This document shows positions 27,485 through 37,958 of a stretch of DNA of 64,000 nucleotides, one piece after another. The stretch is from Allobranchiibius sp. CTAmp26 (GTDB lineage Bacteria; Actinomycetota; Actinomycetes; Actinomycetales; Dermatophilaceae), in assembly GCF_017565405.1 (NCBI RefSeq), contig NZ_JAGEKR010000010.1, positions 124,001-188,000 on the forward strand. The letters run 5' to 3'. The notes beneath the pieces are model-generated. The model did not search any database. It was not told where the DNA came from and was given only the letters and a program-made list of their open reading frames with translations. Position 1 is the stretch's first letter. Each line of letters starts with the position of its first letter. Both the position numbers and the translations under genes were made by a program.

Positions 27485-27801
27485 GCGAGCGGGCCGACCA
27501 GGATCCCGGCAGCCTGGCGAGCGCGCAGGGCGATCTCGTAGTCGGCGACCCGGAAGACGATCGGGTCGCGCATGGGAGCACGGCGTACGACGGTCACGGC
27601 CTCACCGGGTGCGAACCCCAGATCGGACAGGCGACGGGCCGTGCGCGGGTCCACCGCGTCGTCGTACCCGAGGACCATCGCGTCTCTGCCCGGACGGACG
27701 TCGGCGAGCGTCCCCTGCTGCGGCGTGCCGGACTCTTCACGGTCGATGACGTCGCCGGAGCGCGGTCGGGTGCGCTGGGTGAGCACGGACGTCAGTGACA
27801 C
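27481..27801 (-). CDS. feoA: FeoA-family ferrous iron transport protein
   Basis: 106 aa SH3-like FeoA domain (about 28-106): TARRLSDLGFAPGEAVTVVRRAPMRDPIVFRVADYEIALR is cleanly of the family, with an extra 27-residue N-terminal tail. It probably modulates FeoB. GTG start with GAAGGGA upstream. First gene of the iron operon, preceded by a DtxR-like operator. Confidence 0.93.
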   Translation of the reverse strand: MSLTSVLTQRTRPRSGDVIDREESGTPQQGTLADVRPGRDAMVLGYDDAVDPRTARRLSDLGFAPGEAVTVVRRAPMRDPIVFRVADYEIALRARQAAGILVGPLA

Positions 27802-27836
27802 GGGGTGGTCCCTTCGGGCTGTGAGGTGCGCCTAAG

Positions 27837-27850
27837 TAAGCCAAGGCTAA
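27837..27850. promoter_or_regulatory. DtxR/IdeR-like iron operator of feoAB-nfu
   Basis: TAAGCCAAGGCTAA, a near-perfect palindrome rich in the AGCC/GGCT and TTAGCC half-sites typical of DtxR/IdeR boxes, 36 bp before feoA and flanked by GGTGCG (27825-27830) and CGCACC (27852-27857). Iron-loaded repressor binding is inferred from the operon's role. Confidence 0.5.
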
Positions 27851-28063
27851 CCGCACCTACGTCCCCCACGTCAACCAGGAGCCTCCAAGCGTCCATCTGG
27901 TGGGCACGAGCGCCAACACCCCTCGTACCCAGCCAATTCCCAGCAAGAGTTAACACGCTGCACGACGCGCCGACCAATGCCAAGCTGCCAGGTTGGGGCC
28001 CTGTCGGTACCGAGTTCCCGCGTCGTGCGGGCGCCCTGACCCCAGAAGAGAAGGGATCGCCCG

Positions 28064-29734
28064 ATGACCACAGCACCACCCAAGCCGGACATCGATGCCC
28101 GCGGGGGCCAGCTGCAGCGCAGCGTCGGCTTCTACGGTCTGATGTTCGTATCCCTCGGATCCATCATCGGATCCGGTTGGCTGCTCAGCGCCGCGAATGC
28201 CTCGATCATCGCCGGGCCCGCATCGATCCTCTCCTGGATCCTCGCAGCCGCGATGCTCGCGTGCCTGGCACTGGTCTACGCCGAACTCGGTGCGACCTAC
28301 CCCGTCGCGGGCGGATCGGGCCGGTTCGCCTACTACTCGCACGGCGTGGTCGCCGGATTCGTCTCCGGCTGGGCCTCGTGGCTGCAGGCGGTGTTCATCG
28401 CACCCATCGAGGTACTGGCCGCGCTGACCTACCTCGACGCGGTTGGCACGATCCACAAGCACTTCCCGCTGATCCACTCCACCGGAGCGAACAAAGGCCT
28501 TCTGAACAACCAGGGACTGGTCATCGCGGTCATCCTGATGATCCTGTTCACCTGCATGAACCTCGCGGGCGCGAAGTTCATGTCCGAGAGCAACTCGCTC
28601 GTCGTCGTGTGGAAGACCGCGGTGCCGCTGCTGTGCATCGGGGTCATCGCCGCCAGTTCGTTCCACACCGGCAACATGACCAGCGGGGGCGGCTTCATGC
28701 CGTTCGGTGCCCACGGCGTCTTCGCCGCGCTTCCAGGTGGTGTGGTGTTCGCCTTGCAGGGCTTCGAACAGGCCGTTCAGCTGGCCGGCGAGGCGCGCAA
28801 CCCGCGCAAGGACATCTCCCGCGCCGTCCTGGTCGCGATGGGCATCGGCGCGCTGCTCTACTCGCTCCTCCAGCTGGTCTTCATTCTCGGCGTCAAACCG
28901 GGCAACGTCGCGCGCAACTGGGCCAACCCGCTCGGCGGCGCGGGCGTCGGTGGCAACTTCGGCGCCTGGTACACCCTGGCCACCTCGCTCGGCCTGACCT
29001 GGCTGGGGGCCGTGCTGGTCATCGACGCGGTGATCTCGCCGTCGGGCACCGGGATCGTGTACGTCGGCACCTCCTCACGGTTGTCCTATGCCCTGGGCCA
29101 GGAGCGCGAACTGCCTCGGGCCCTGGCCCGCACCAATGCACGGGGTGTGCCGGTCGCCTCGATCATCCTGGCCGCCATCGTGGGCATCCTCGGTTTCGGG
29201 CCGTTCAAGAGCTGGGCGGCGCTGGTCGCGATCGTCACCGATGCCACCGCGATCATGTACGCGTTCGCGCCCGTCGCGCTCGCGTCCCTGCACAAACATG
29301 ATGGCGACCGGGAACGGACGTACTCCGCGCCGGTGCCGAAGGTGCTGCTGCCGGCGTCGTTCTGCTTCGCCAACCTGATCATCTACTGGGGCGGGTTCGA
29401 GTCCACCTGGAAGCTGACCGCCGCGATGATCGTCGGTTTCGGCCTGTTCGCCTACGGCTCGTCGATCATCGGCTCGGAACGGATGCGGTATCTGCGCAAC
29501 GCCGCGTGGATCGGTCCCTGGCTGATCGGCCTCTGCGTCATCAACTACCTGGGCCGTTACGGAACGGGCGCGAAGAACTACCTGCCCGAGTGGGTCGATC
29601 TCATCGTCGTCATCGCGTTCTCCCTCGTCATCTTCTACTGGGCCATCTCCCTGGCCCTGCCGAAGGAGGAGATCGTCGCAGCGGTCGAAGCAGATCGTCA
29701 GCACGACCCGATGGACGATCTGGTCACGTCCTGA
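28064..29734 (+). CDS. APC-family amino acid permease
   Basis: 556 aa with about 12 membrane helices. The conserved start GLMFVSLGSIIGSGWLLSA (GSxIGSGW, substrate backbone site) and FALQGFEQAVQLAGEARNPRKDIS match the APC superfamily. Imports or exchanges an amino acid or amine by secondary transport; specificity unknown. AGAAGGGA lies before ATG 28064. Single gene divergent from feoA. The 27861-28063 stretch before it has no gene. Confidence 0.9.
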   Translation: MTTAPPKPDIDARGGQLQRSVGFYGLMFVSLGSIIGSGWLLSAANASIIAGPASILSWILAAAMLACLALVYAELGATYPVAGGSGRFAYYSHGVVAGFVSGWASWLQAVFIAPIEVLAALTYLDAVGTIHKHFPLIHSTGANKGLLNNQGLVIAVILMILFTCMNLAGAKFMSESNSLVVVWKTAVPLLCIGVIAASSFHTGNMTSGGGFMPFGAHGVFAALPGGVVFALQGFEQAVQLAGEARNPRKDISRAVLVAMGIGALLYSLLQLVFILGVKPGNVARNWANPLGGAGVGGNFGAWYTLATSLGLTWLGAVLVIDAVISPSGTGIVYVGTSSRLSYALGQERELPRALARTNARGVPVASIILAAIVGILGFGPFKSWAALVAIVTDATAIMYAFAPVALASLHKHDGDRERTYSAPVPKVLLPASFCFANLIIYWGGFESTWKLTAAMIVGFGLFAYGSSIIGSERMRYLRNAAWIGPWLIGLCVINYLGRYGTGAKNYLPEWVDLIVVIAFSLVIFYWAISLALPKEEIVAAVEADRQHDPMDDLVTS

Positions 29735-29738
29735 CCTG

Positions 29739-29764
29739 ATCCCGACCGAACGGTCGGTCGGGAT
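29739..29764 (+). terminator. Terminator after the APC permease
   Basis: Perfect 10-bp stem ATCCCGACCG/CGGTCGGGAT with a 6-nt loop, 4 bp after the stop codon. Confidence 0.75.
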
Positions 29765-29853
29765 GGGTGTCGGCGCGGTTGCGGTGCCCGTCGACCATCC
29801 GGGACGCGGCTCGGTCCGCTACCGGTGCTGCGACCCGGCATACGATCGGCGCA

Positions 29854-30837
29854 ATGAGCGACGACCTGCGCGACTCCTGCTCCGGACCGGACATCACTCC
29901 GGTCTGTGACGCAGGCTCGGCTGTGCCGCAGGGCCATTCGCACAGTCACGGGGTGCGGCCCGGAGCCAACGCCCGCTGGCTCTGGGTCGCGCTCGGGCTG
30001 CTGAGCGCGTACCTGGTGGTGGAGGTCGTCGTGGCCCTCCTGGCCCGCTCGCTGGCCCTGCTGTCCGATGCCGGGCACCTGTTGACCGACGTCGGGTCGC
30101 TGGCGGTCGCTCTGTGGGCGATCCGGCTGGCGGCGCGGCCGGCGGGCGGTGCCATGACGTACGGCTGGAAGCGCGCGGAGATCCTCTCGGCGGCCGGGAA
30201 CGCCGCGACGCTGCTGGTGGTCGGGCTGATCGTCCTGATCGAGGCGGTACGCCGGCTGGCGCACCCGCCGCACGTCGACGCCGCCCCGGTGCTGGTCACC
30301 GCTCTCGTCGGCATCGCCGTCAACATCGTGGTGGCGTGGGCGGTGGCACGCGCGGACCGCTCGAGCCTCAACGTGGAGGGCGCCTACCAGCACATCCTCA
30401 CCGACCTGTACGGGTTCCTGGCCACGGCGGCGGCCGCGGTGGTGATTCTGGTGACCGGCTGGCAACGCGCCGACGCCGTCGCGTCGCTCCTGCTCGTGGT
30501 GCTGATGGCCCGATCGGGGCTGACCCTCGCGCGGCAGAGCAGCCGGATCCTGCTGGAAGCGGCCCCGCCGGGGATGCAGATCTCGGACATCCGCGAGCAC
30601 CTGCTGCGCGTCGACCACGTCCGCGACGTGCACGACCTGCACGTCTGGACGGTCACCTCTGACGACCACGCGCTGTCCGCGCACGTCGTGGTCGACGAGG
30701 GGTGTTTCGCCGATTCGCATGCGCCGCAGCTCCTGGATGCGCTGCAGGCCTGTCTGCACGAGCACTTCGACATCGGGCACTCGAGCCTGCAGCTGGAGCC
30801 GCCGACCCACGCGGCCCACGAGACCGCCATTCACTAA
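29854..30837 (+). CDS. Cation diffusion facilitator (CzcD-type metal efflux)
   Basis: 327 aa, six membrane helices (about 45-225) and a cytosolic C-terminal domain. A His-rich HSHSHG tail (about 29-34) precedes TM1. Metal-site residues: SDAGHLLTD in TM2 and YQHILTDLYG in TM5 (HxxxD); C-terminal VHDLHVW is typical. Exports Zn2+ or Cd2+/Co2+ in exchange for protons. TACGAT (29841-29846) lies 7 nt before the ATG, so the mRNA is probably leaderless. Confidence 0.92.
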   Translation: MSDDLRDSCSGPDITPVCDAGSAVPQGHSHSHGVRPGANARWLWVALGLLSAYLVVEVVVALLARSLALLSDAGHLLTDVGSLAVALWAIRLAARPAGGAMTYGWKRAEILSAAGNAATLLVVGLIVLIEAVRRLAHPPHVDAAPVLVTALVGIAVNIVVAWAVARADRSSLNVEGAYQHILTDLYGFLATAAAAVVILVTGWQRADAVASLLLVVLMARSGLTLARQSSRILLEAAPPGMQISDIREHLLRVDHVRDVHDLHVWTVTSDDHALSAHVVVDEGCFADSHAPQLLDALQACLHEHFDIGHSSLQLEPPTHAAHETAIH

Positions 30838-30863
30838 GCCCGGCAGGCCGCCCCTCCCCCTTT

Positions 30864-30899
30864 CGCCGACTGGGTCCGGCGCGAATCGCGCAGTCGGCG
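30864..30899. terminator. Hairpin between the CDF and fumC genes
   Basis: Stem CGCCGACTG/CAGTCGGCG (30864-30872, 30891-30899) with an inner CGCG/CGCG stem and a 7-nt bulge, between convergent genes. Confidence 0.6.
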
Positions 30900-30902
30900 G
30901 GG

Positions 30903-32345
<1,443 letters not shown>

Positions 32346-32394
32346 CCTCCGAGTCTGGCACCGGCCCACGTACGCCGTCGGGCAGACTGGCGGG

Positions 32395-33876
32395 GTGGCC
32401 CGCGCCGACGCTCCCGTGCGTCTGATCTATCCGCACCAGCTCTTCCGGGCCCAGCTCGACGTCCCGGCCGACACGCGGCACGTGCTCGTCGAGGACGACC
32501 TCTTCTTCCGGCAGTACCGCTTCCACGCACACAAGCTCGTGCTGCACCGCGCGAGCATGGCGCGGTTCGCCGACCTGCTGCGGTCGAAGGGCTTCGACCC
32601 GGTCGTGGTCGAGTCCTCGGCCGACACCACCTCCGGCGACGGCCTGACGCGGGCGCTGGAGAAGTTGCATCCCACCAAGATCACGGTCTACGACGTGGTC
32701 GACGACTGGCTGTCGCGGGACTGCTCGGCGGCCGTGCGCGCCGCCGGTCGCGAATTGCGCCCGGACGACGTCCTCGAGACACCCAACTTCCTCACCACGC
32801 GAGCGCAGCTGCAGGACTGGTTCGGCGCGAACGCCGCGCAGATGCAGTACTTCTACCGTTGGCAGCGGCAGCGTCTCGACATCCTGGTCGAGGGGCGGCA
32901 GCCGGTGGGCGGCAAGTGGTCCTTCGACCCGGAGAACCGCAAGAGGCTCCCCCGCGGTCACCCGGTGCCGGACCCGTGGTGGCCGGAGCGCAGCGCTGCG
33001 GTCGAGGACGCCATCGAGTGGGTACGCCGCGAATTCCCTGATGCTCCAGGCGATCCCGCGACGTTCTCCTGGCCGACCACGCACGAGGAGGCCGAAGCGG
33101 CGTACGACGTTTTCCTGGCCGAGCGGTTCGTCGAGTTCGGCCCGTACGAAGACGCCATCTCCAAGGCCCACCCCGTGCTCTTCCACGCCGCGCTCAGCCC
33201 GTCGCTCAACCTGGGACTGCTCGACCCGGGGGAGGTGGTGCACCAGGCCTTGGATGCCGCCCACGAGCACGACGTGCCGCTGGCCTCCCTCGAGGGCTTC
33301 GTGCGGCAGGTGATCGGTTGGCGGGAGTACATGCGCGCGACCTACCACCTCTACGGCCGGCGGATGCGCGGGATGAACGCGCTGCACCACACCCGCTCGC
33401 TCGACGACGGCTGGTGGACCGGTCACACGGGGCTGGGCCCCGTCGACCACGTGATCGGCCAGGTGCTCGAGCGCGGGTGGGCCCACCACATCGAGCGGCT
33501 GATGGTGCTCGGCAACGCGATGTGCCTGCTGCGGATCGACCCGGAGGAGATCCACGAGTGGTTCATGGCGATGTTCATCGACGCCTACGACTGGGTGATG
33601 GTGCCGAATGTGTATGCCATGAGCCAGTATTCGACCGGTCCGGCGATCACGACCAAGCCGTACGTGTCGGGCAGCAACTACCTGCGCAAGATGTCGGATC
33701 TGCCGCGCGGTGACTGGGATCGCGACTGGGACGCCCTCTACTGGACCTTCGTCGCCGACCACCGCGACGTCTTCGACAGCAACCGACGGTCGCAGATGAT
33801 GACCCGGATGTGGGACGGCATGGACCCCGCCAAGAAGTCCGGCCACGTACGCCGCGCGCGCCAGCTCCTGGCCTGA
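32395..33876 (+). CDS. 6-4 photolyase/cryptochrome (PhrB/CryB-like) without iron-sulfur ligands
   Basis: 493 aa from GTG 32395. N-terminal DUF1350-like/photolyase domain LIYPHQLF (about 10-17) and YRFHAHKLVLHRASM, C-terminal FAD domain with VIGWREYMR, WTGHTGLG, GWAHHIERLMVLGNAM and DAYDWVMVPNVYAMSQY, all features of the FeS-BCP group of bacterial (6-4) photolyases. In that group four Cys bind a [4Fe-4S] cluster; here the only cysteines are C110 and C377, the WTG motif has P349 where Cys is expected, and the MSDYCxxC...C segment is replaced by a short MSDLPRGDWDRDW. So this is a cluster-less member. It likely binds FAD and repairs UV lesions or senses light (inference). Confidence 0.88.
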   Translation: MARADAPVRLIYPHQLFRAQLDVPADTRHVLVEDDLFFRQYRFHAHKLVLHRASMARFADLLRSKGFDPVVVESSADTTSGDGLTRALEKLHPTKITVYDVVDDWLSRDCSAAVRAAGRELRPDDVLETPNFLTTRAQLQDWFGANAAQMQYFYRWQRQRLDILVEGRQPVGGKWSFDPENRKRLPRGHPVPDPWWPERSAAVEDAIEWVRREFPDAPGDPATFSWPTTHEEAEAAYDVFLAERFVEFGPYEDAISKAHPVLFHAALSPSLNLGLLDPGEVVHQALDAAHEHDVPLASLEGFVRQVIGWREYMRATYHLYGRRMRGMNALHHTRSLDDGWWTGHTGLGPVDHVIGQVLERGWAHHIERLMVLGNAMCLLRIDPEEIHEWFMAMFIDAYDWVMVPNVYAMSQYSTGPAITTKPYVSGSNYLRKMSDLPRGDWDRDWDALYWTFVADHRDVFDSNRRSQMMTRMWDGMDPAKKSGHVRRARQLLA

Positions 33877-33886
33877 CCGCCAACCG

Positions 33887-33936
33887 GAGTTGTGTGAACG
33901 GGCGCGCTGTATAGAGCGCGCCCGTTCACACAACTC
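33887..33936. terminator. Very long perfect hairpin (22-bp stem)
   Basis: Arms 33887-33908 and 33915-33936 pair perfectly around a 6-nt loop, between convergent genes. Its inner part is GCGCGCT/AGCGCGC, shared with the hairpins at 44513 and 53289. Confidence 0.85.
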
Positions 33937-34588
33937 AGTCGCGGCGCGCGTGCAGGACCGCGTCGTCACGCGTGCCCGGCTGACCCTCCGGTCCCGGGAA
34001 GTCGCGCGGCACCCGCTCGCTGCGCACGACCGCCCACCCCTCGCGCGGCAGCCCGACGGACGCGAGCAACTCCTCCGGGGTCGCGAAGTCCACCTCGTGC
34101 GGAGACTCGGTCATCCAGCTCGGCCAACCCGTGTGGCTCATCACCATCAGCCGCCCTCCTGGGGCGACGGCGCGCATCGCCTGCTGCAGAATCGCCGTGC
34201 GCTGACTGTCGCCCGCGACCGGGGTGTGCAGGAACTGCGCTGACACCAGGTCGAACTCGCCCTCCGGGAACGTCGCCGACAGGTCGTGCTGCTCCCACCG
34301 GATCCGGTCGGCGACCCCGGCGACCTGCGCGTGCTCGGCGCCCTTGGCCAGAGCCGTCGGGGAGACGTCGACTCCCAGCACATCCCACCCCTGCTGGGCC
34401 AGCCAGATCACGTCACCGCCCTCGGCGCATCCGAGGTCCAGTGCACGCCCGGGCCGCACACCCGCAACCTCAGCGGCGAGCAGGTCGCTGTTGCTCGGTA
34501 CGGCGTCGGCCGGAGTCGCGCGCTCCAGATAGATGGGTTCCCAGTAGCTCTCGGCCGTCGCATCGTCCGGCACCTGCGGCATCGTCAT
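33935..34588 (-). CDS. SAM-dependent methyltransferase
   Basis: 217 aa class I methyltransferase of the TehB-like group: SAM motif ALDLGCAEGGDVIWL (about 50-64), acidic GVDVSP (about 71-76) and HDLSATFPEGEFDLVSAQFLH. Substrate unknown. ATG 34588 follows GATGCT by 6 nt, which may be a weak leaderless -10. Its stop overlaps the end of the long hairpin. Confidence 0.85.
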   Translation of the reverse strand: MTMPQVPDDATAESYWEPIYLERATPADAVPSNSDLLAAEVAGVRPGRALDLGCAEGGDVIWLAQQGWDVLGVDVSPTALAKGAEHAQVAGVADRIRWEQHDLSATFPEGEFDLVSAQFLHTPVAGDSQRTAILQQAMRAVAPGGRLMVMSHTGWPSWMTESPHEVDFATPEELLASVGLPREGWAVVRSERVPRDFPGPEGQPGTRDDAVLHARRD

Positions 34589-34657
34589 ACGGAGAGCATC
34601 CGACGGCGCGACCCCGCTGAGCAAGCCACGTTGCCGGAACGGCAAACGGCGACCTGG

Positions 34658-34957
34658 TTACGGACTCTTGCCGGCTACGGCGCCCGAGTTGCCGTCGGGA
34701 TCGGCAGGGAACGGGCCGCGCCCGCCGTACCGCCGGAACGCCGCCTCGAGTCCTGCCCGGTACGACGCCGGCGCGTCACCACCCGGCCCGAGCACGAACG
34801 TCTCCAGAGCCAGCCTCATGTACGCGCGCCCCGACGGCGTGCATCTTGCTGCGATACGACGCCGCCGCGTGGGGAACGTGATTTTGAACTGGCCTGTGGC
34901 CAGAGGCGAGTACTGCGTGCCCGGGTCGGACCTGGAGCTGCGTGCACGATCAGGCAT
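34658..34957 (-). CDS. Hypothetical protein
   Basis: 99 aa, unrecognised. The start ATG overlaps the aldo/keto reductase stop codon (8-bp overlap), suggesting coupling. The second half (RLALETFVLGPGGDAPASYRAG... in part) has codon use typical of the window, the first half is Arg/Ser-rich with rarer codons, so either the real start is the ATG at residue 47 or this is a gene remnant. No motif, signal or membrane segment seen. Confidence 0.4.
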   Translation of the reverse strand: MPDRARSSRSDPGTQYSPLATGQFKITFPTRRRRIAARCTPSGRAYMRLALETFVLGPGGDAPASYRAGLEAAFRRYGGRGPFPADPDGNSGAVAGKSP

Positions 34958-35882
34958 CGAGCGTTGCCATCTCGTCGGGGGACAGATCCATCCGGACCGC
35001 CTCGACCGCGCTGGTCAGCTGTTCGGAACTGCTCACCCCCACGATCGGGCGCACCGCGGGCGTGCTGTGCCGCATCCACGCAAGCACGATCTGGCCCTGC
35101 TGCACACCGTGCTCCTGGGCGATGGACGCGAGCCGCGCGAGGCGGTCGTGGGTGCCGGGATGGTCGTACGACGGCGGCAGCGCCTTGTCGGCCTTGTCGT
35201 AGAAACCGGTGAGCAGCGCTGTGTAGCCCCACAACTCGACGTCACGGTTCTCCTGGGCGTAATCCAGGGTCTCCGGCGTCAGCATCCCGTACGGGTGGTC
35301 TTCACCCTCGACCTCGATGTCGGGCCGGGGGTGCAGGTAGGACCAGCGCTGCTGGATCGCGGTGGGCGCAGGCAACCCGGCCGCCACCGCGATCGCGCGC
35401 GCCCGCTCGACGCGCCATACGGGGTGGTTGGACCACCCCACCCGGTCGACCAGGCCCTGCACCTGCGCCTCGCCGAACGCCGCCACACTCTGCGCCAGGT
35501 CGACGCCCCGGTCCTCCTTGTGCGCCCAGTAGAGATCGACGCGGTCTGTCTGCAGGCGCGTGAGGCTGTCGTGCAGCTGCTGCCGCACGACAGCCGCCGA
35601 CAGGCCCGCGGCGCCGACGTCGTCGGGAAGGGGAACCCCCACCTTCGTGCCGATCAGGACGCGCTCGCGCATGCCCGGACGGGCCGTCAGCCAGTCGCCG
35701 ATGACCTGCTCGCTCTGACCGCTGGCACCGGCCGGATCGTTCCAGAAGGCGTAGCAGTTCGCAGTGTCGATCCACCGGCCGCCGGCGTCGACGTACTGGT
35801 CGAGCAGCGCGAAGGAATCGTCACGCCCGACCCTCGTGCCGAAGTGCATGGTGCCGAGGGCCATGGCCAAGCCGTCGCTCAT
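34950..35882 (-). CDS. Aldo/keto reductase
   Basis: 310 aa TIM-barrel oxidoreductase. The catalytic tetrad is visible: D and Y in DTANCYAFW (about 40-48), K in IGTKVG (about 80) and H in YWAHKED (about 118). C-terminal VGVSSSEQLTSAVEA binds NADPH. It reduces aldehydes or ketones with NADPH; the substrate is unknown. AGGA lies before the ATG. Confidence 0.9.
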   Translation of the reverse strand: MSDGLAMALGTMHFGTRVGRDDSFALLDQYVDAGGRWIDTANCYAFWNDPAGASGQSEQVIGDWLTARPGMRERVLIGTKVGVPLPDDVGAAGLSAAVVRQQLHDSLTRLQTDRVDLYWAHKEDRGVDLAQSVAAFGEAQVQGLVDRVGWSNHPVWRVERARAIAVAAGLPAPTAIQQRWSYLHPRPDIEVEGEDHPYGMLTPETLDYAQENRDVELWGYTALLTGFYDKADKALPPSYDHPGTHDRLARLASIAQEHGVQQGQIVLAWMRHSTPAVRPIVGVSSSEQLTSAVEAVRMDLSPDEMATLDA

Positions 35883-35946
35883 GGTGTAGTCCTGCCGTCG
35901 TGGGGTGGTCGCCCCACGATCTCACCCTGAGCGACGGCTCTCGGCG

Positions 35947-37926
35947 TCACTCGTCGCCCGACCCCTTGCCGACGCCCTGCTGGATCTGGTCCATCACGGA
36001 GGAGTCCGCCAGCGTGGTGACGTCACCCACGTCGCGGTGTTCGGCGACGTCGCGCAGCAGCCGCCGCATGATCTTGCCGGACCGGGTCTTGGGCAGCTCG
36101 GGGACGACCAGGATCGACTTGGGCTTGGCGATCGCCCCGATCTCGGTGGCCACGTGGTTGCGCAACTCGGTGATCAACGCGTCCGGTGCCTCCTCGCCGC
36201 CCTTCAGTGCCGACTCGCGCAGGATGACGAACGCGTTGATCGCCTGTCCGCTCTGCTCGTCGGTGGCACCGACGACCGCGGCCTCGGCGACCTTCGGGTG
36301 GGAGACCAGCGCCGACTCGATCTCGGTCGTGGAGAGCCGGTGCCCGGAGACGTTCATCACGTCGTCCACGCGGCCGAGCACCCAGATGTCCCCGTCGTCG
36401 TCGAGCTTGGCGCCGTCACCCGCAAAGTAGTAGCCCTTCTTGGCGTACCGCTCCCAGTAGGTCTCCTTGAACCGCTTGTCGTCGCCCCAGATGGTGCGCA
36501 GCATCGCCGGCCACGGCTTGGTGACCACCAGGTAGCCGCCGTTGCCGTTGCCCACGCTCTCGCCGTCGTCGTCCACGACATCCACCGAGACACCAGGGAT
36601 CGCCTTCATGGCCGAACCCGGTTTGCCCGCAGTCACTCCCGGCAGCGGACTGATCAGGTGCATGCCCGTCTCGGTCTGCCACCAGGTGTCCATCACCGGT
36701 GTCTTCCCGCCGCCGATCTGGTCGCGGTACCAGACGTAGGCCTCGGGGTTGATCGGCTCGCCGACCGAGCCGAGCAGCCGCAGCGAGGACAGGTCGTGCT
36801 CCGCCGGGATGTCCCGTCCCCACTTCATGAAGGTGCGGATCGCGGTCGGGGCGCAGTAGAGCGTCGTGACCTTGTACTTCTCCACGATCTCCCACCAGCG
36901 GCCCTTGTGCGGGGTGTCCGGTGTGCCCTCGTACATCACCGACGTCGCGCCGTTCGCCAGCGGCCCGTACACGATGTAGCTGTGCCCGGTCACCCAGCCG
37001 ATGTCGGCGGCGGTCCAGTAGACGTCGGTCTCGGGCTTGAGGTCGAAGACCGCCCAGTGCGTCCACGACGTGCCGACCAGGTAGCCGCCGGTCGTGTGCA
37101 GGATGCCCTTGGGCTTACCGGTCGTACCCGAGGTGTACATGACGTAGAGCGGGTGCTCGGCGTCGAACGCCTCCGGCGTGTGCTCGGTGCTCGCCTTCTC
37201 GACGGTGTCGTGCCACCACACGTCGCGTTTGTCGTCCCACGCGACGTCCTCGCCGGTGCGGCGTACGACGAGCACGTGCTCGACACCCGGGCATTGCGAC
37301 ACCGCTTCGTCGACCGCAGGCTTCAGCGCGGCCGGCGCGCCCCGGCGGTAGCCGCCGTCGGAGGTGATCACGACGTGGGCGTCGCAGTCCTGGATGCGGT
37401 CGCGCAGCGCCGAGGAGGAGAACCCACCGAAGACCACCGTGTGCGGGGCGCCCAGCCGTGCGCAGGCGAGCATCGCCACGACGGTCTCGGGGATCATCGG
37501 CATGTAGATGGCGACCCGGTCGCCGGTCTTCACGCCGAGGTCGATCAGCGTGTTCGCGGCCTGGCTGACCTGGTCCTTCAACTGCGCGTAGGTGGTGTCG
37601 CGGGTGTCGTCGGCCGGCTCGCCGACCCAGTGGAACGCCACCCGGTCGCCGTGGCCGGCCTCGACGTGCCGGTCGACGCAGTTGTACGCCGCGTTGAGTT
37701 TGCCGCCGACGAACCACTTGGCGAACGGCGGCTTGTCCCAGTCGAGCACCCGATTCCACTTGGTCTCCCAGGTGATCCGCTCGGCCGCCTTCTCCCAGAA
37801 CGCCTCCGGGTCCGCATCCGCCTCGTCGTACGCCGCCGCGGTCACGTTCGCGTGCTCGGCGAGCTCCTTCGGCGGCTCGAAACGACGGTTCTCATGGGCC
37901 AGGTTGGCCAGGGTCTCGTTGCTCAT
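35947..37926 (-). CDS. acsA: Acetyl-CoA synthetase
   Basis: 659 aa AMP-forming enzyme making acetyl-CoA from acetate, ATP and CoA. P-loop YTSGTTGKPKG, adenylate motifs TWWQTETGMH and YYFAGDGAKLDDDGD, GRVDDVMNVSGHRLST hinge, and the acetylation site KTRSGKIMRRLLR (the Lys that Gcn5-type enzymes modify). The SD GAGGAG precedes ATG 37926. Transcribed with the acetate permease gene 32 nt upstream, so uptake and activation are linked. Confidence 0.97.
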   Translation of the reverse strand: MSNETLANLAHENRRFEPPKELAEHANVTAAAYDEADADPEAFWEKAAERITWETKWNRVLDWDKPPFAKWFVGGKLNAAYNCVDRHVEAGHGDRVAFHWVGEPADDTRDTTYAQLKDQVSQAANTLIDLGVKTGDRVAIYMPMIPETVVAMLACARLGAPHTVVFGGFSSSALRDRIQDCDAHVVITSDGGYRRGAPAALKPAVDEAVSQCPGVEHVLVVRRTGEDVAWDDKRDVWWHDTVEKASTEHTPEAFDAEHPLYVMYTSGTTGKPKGILHTTGGYLVGTSWTHWAVFDLKPETDVYWTAADIGWVTGHSYIVYGPLANGATSVMYEGTPDTPHKGRWWEIVEKYKVTTLYCAPTAIRTFMKWGRDIPAEHDLSSLRLLGSVGEPINPEAYVWYRDQIGGGKTPVMDTWWQTETGMHLISPLPGVTAGKPGSAMKAIPGVSVDVVDDDGESVGNGNGGYLVVTKPWPAMLRTIWGDDKRFKETYWERYAKKGYYFAGDGAKLDDDGDIWVLGRVDDVMNVSGHRLSTTEIESALVSHPKVAEAAVVGATDEQSGQAINAFVILRESALKGGEEAPDALITELRNHVATEIGAIAKPKSILVVPELPKTRSGKIMRRLLRDVAEHRDVGDVTTLADSSVMDQIQQGVGKGSGDE

Positions 37927-37958
37927 CGGGGCTCCTCGGGTGCTCGAGACAGGACGGT

